From JANLYC01 sp963750495 (GTDB lineage Bacteria; Actinomycetota; Actinomycetes; Propionibacteriales; Nocardioidaceae): a stretch of 64,000 nt of DNA. Below, one piece after another: positions 63,078 through 64,000 of the stretch; within the stretch, counting starts at the first letter, position 1, and each line of letters opens with the position of its first letter. Where the stretch lies: contig CAVVQV010000017.1 of NCBI GenBank assembly GCA_963750495.1, positions 1 through 64,000 of the forward strand, in the 5' to 3' direction. The notes beneath the pieces were generated by a model. That model saw only the letters and a program-made list of their open reading frames with translations. It was not told where the DNA came from and did not search any database. A program made the translations under genes and the position numbers.

Positions 63078-64000
63078 GTGCGGAGTTGTCCCCAGTGCTC
63101 CGCGTCATGCTCCGAGAGCGCCAAGTTCTGCCCCGAATGCGGGTTTTCACTGGCTGTCCGGCTGTGCCCGCACTGTGGGGTGCCCGCGGCAGCCGGGAAG
63201 TTCTGCTCCGAGTGTGGTGGTGCGCTCGATGGTGCCGGCTCCGCTGCGGCGGCTTCCGCTCCCGTCCAGCCGCCGGGCGCTGCTGCCCCGGTCGCTGAAC
63301 GCCGGATCACGACCGTCCTGTTCGCTGACCTCGTCGGCTTCACGACCCGCGCGGAAGGTCTGGACCCCGAGGACGTCCGCGAACTGCTGTCCCGCTACTT
63401 CGCCGGCGCCTCCACCATCGTCGCCCGCTACGGGGGTACCGTCGAGAAGTTCATCGGTGACGCGGTGATGGCGGTCTGGGGCGTTCCCGTCGCGCACGAG
63501 GACGATGCAGAGCGGGCGGTCCGGGCTGGTCTCGAGCTCGTGATGATGACCGAGACGCTGGGCGAGGAGAACAACGCGCCCGGGCTTGACCATGCGGGTT
63601 GGTCTGGTCACCGGCGAGGTCGCGGTGACGCTGGGGGCCACGGGCGAAGGCATGGTCGCCGGTGACGCCGTCAACACCGCAGCCCGGGTGCAGACCGCTG
63701 CCGCACCCGGCGAGGTCTGGGTCGACGAGACGACGAGATCGCTGGCGGCCGCCGCGATCACGTACGAGGCGACGGGGGAGCACCAGCTCAAGGGCAAGGC
63801 CGACCCGGTCCGGCTGTTCGCTGCCCGGTCCGTCGTCGGTTCGGTCCGTGGCGTGGAGCGGATGGACGGCCTGGAGGCTCCTCTGGTGGGGCGCGATCGA
63901 GAGCTGCGGCTGGTCAAGGAGCTGTTCCATTCGGCCCAGGAGAGCGGGCTCCCGTCCTTGGTCCTCGTCGAGGGCGAAGCAGGTGTCGGCAAGTCACGGC
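63078..64000 (+). pseudogene. adenylate/guanylate cyclase with AAA region, frameshifted, runs off the window
   Basis: GTG 63078 with GAGAGGAG upstream. The N-terminus has two zinc ribbons (CPQC, CPECG, CPHCG, CSECG), then a class III cyclase domain: TTVLFADLVGFTTRAEG with a metal Asp and FIGDAVMAVWGVP with another. Near 63586 an extra T in CCCGGGCTTGACC shifts the frame. Without it the protein continues MRVGLVTGEVAVTLGATG, GDAVNTAARVQ, and then an AAA P-loop GEAGVGKSR at the window edge. The open first frame ends at 63665. It looks like a large cyclase-ATPase regulator with one frameshift. Confidence 0.8.

Overview
The window is a high-GC actinobacterial chromosome segment. Gene content and order point to the Propionibacteriales/Nocardioidaceae type, but no rRNA or other taxonomic marker is present, so the family is an inference. 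Much of the order follows the Mycobacterium tuberculosis backbone from serA1 to the amidohydrolase next to ffh: serA, leuB, FAH-family protein, gltX, IclR regulator, leuCD, hup, cofC/fbiD, gpsA, ddl, DUF3515, thiL, rpmB, DAK2 protein, recG, rsmD, coaD, sepIVA-like, DUF177, rpmF, rnc, mutM, smc, ftsY, amtB, glnB, glnD, ffh, amidohydrolase. Most of it is therefore core genome, with small accessory patches.

Layout. 1-5.9 kb: end of serA, an O-methyltransferase, then leuB-ilvE-cimA for branched-chain amino acids, with two candidate leader/attenuator regions. 5.9-11.2 kb: accessory patch with a cupin/TetR pair sharing a perfect palindromic operator, a decayed BAAT-type thioesterase, a GNAT enzyme, a frameshifted DUF222-HNH gene and a conserved unknown. 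11.3-15.9 kb: FAH-family protein, gltX, CPBP protease, VanW protein, tRNA-Gln(CTG) and tRNA-Glu(CTC). 15.9-18.8 kb: membrane protein and an alkylation-repair pair (Ada-AlkA fusion, Ogt). 18.8-22.5 kb: NdgR-type IclR regulator divergent from leuCD, then a histone-tailed HU. 22.6-30.2 kb: cold-shock-like protein, cofC, acyltransferase, gpsA, a Cys/Met PLP enzyme, ddl, DUF3515 lipoprotein, Lrp-type RAM protein, thiL, rpmB. 30.5-38.9 kb: DAK2 protein, recG, rsmD, coaD, sepIVA-like, DUF177, rpmF, rnc, mutM. 39-49.5 kb: small proteins, a secreted LVIVD-repeat protein, smc, and a copper-type cluster (membrane protein, YcnI, CopC-CopD, convergent lipoprotein). 49.7-64 kb: ftsY, a tandem duplication, a DUF2236 oxygenase, amtB-glnB-glnD, a LuxR regulator plus flavin monooxygenase, ffh, an amidohydrolase and the start of an adenylate cyclase-AAA protein.

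How the genes work together: the left part makes leucine and isoleucine precursors (LeuB, LeuC, LeuD, IlvE, CimA). The 55 kb block is the ammonium uptake and PII signalling system, and ftsY/ffh are the two SRP GTPases.

Most unusual signals: (1) a near-identical perfect inverted repeat of about 42-44 bp at two convergent gene ends (25.4 and 27.9 kb); (2) an ~837 bp tandem duplication that copied the 3' ends of ftsY and of the oxygenase gene together with a secreted protein gene, whose second copy is now frameshifted; (3) a GlnD that stops right after its HD domain, without ACT sensor domains, exactly where a luxR-monooxygenase pair sits between glnD and ffh; (4) candidate branched-chain amino-acid leader peptides upstream of leuB and cimA; (5) several single-base frameshifts that are either decay or sequencing error. 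I did not find a clearly new defence, mobile or biosynthetic system.
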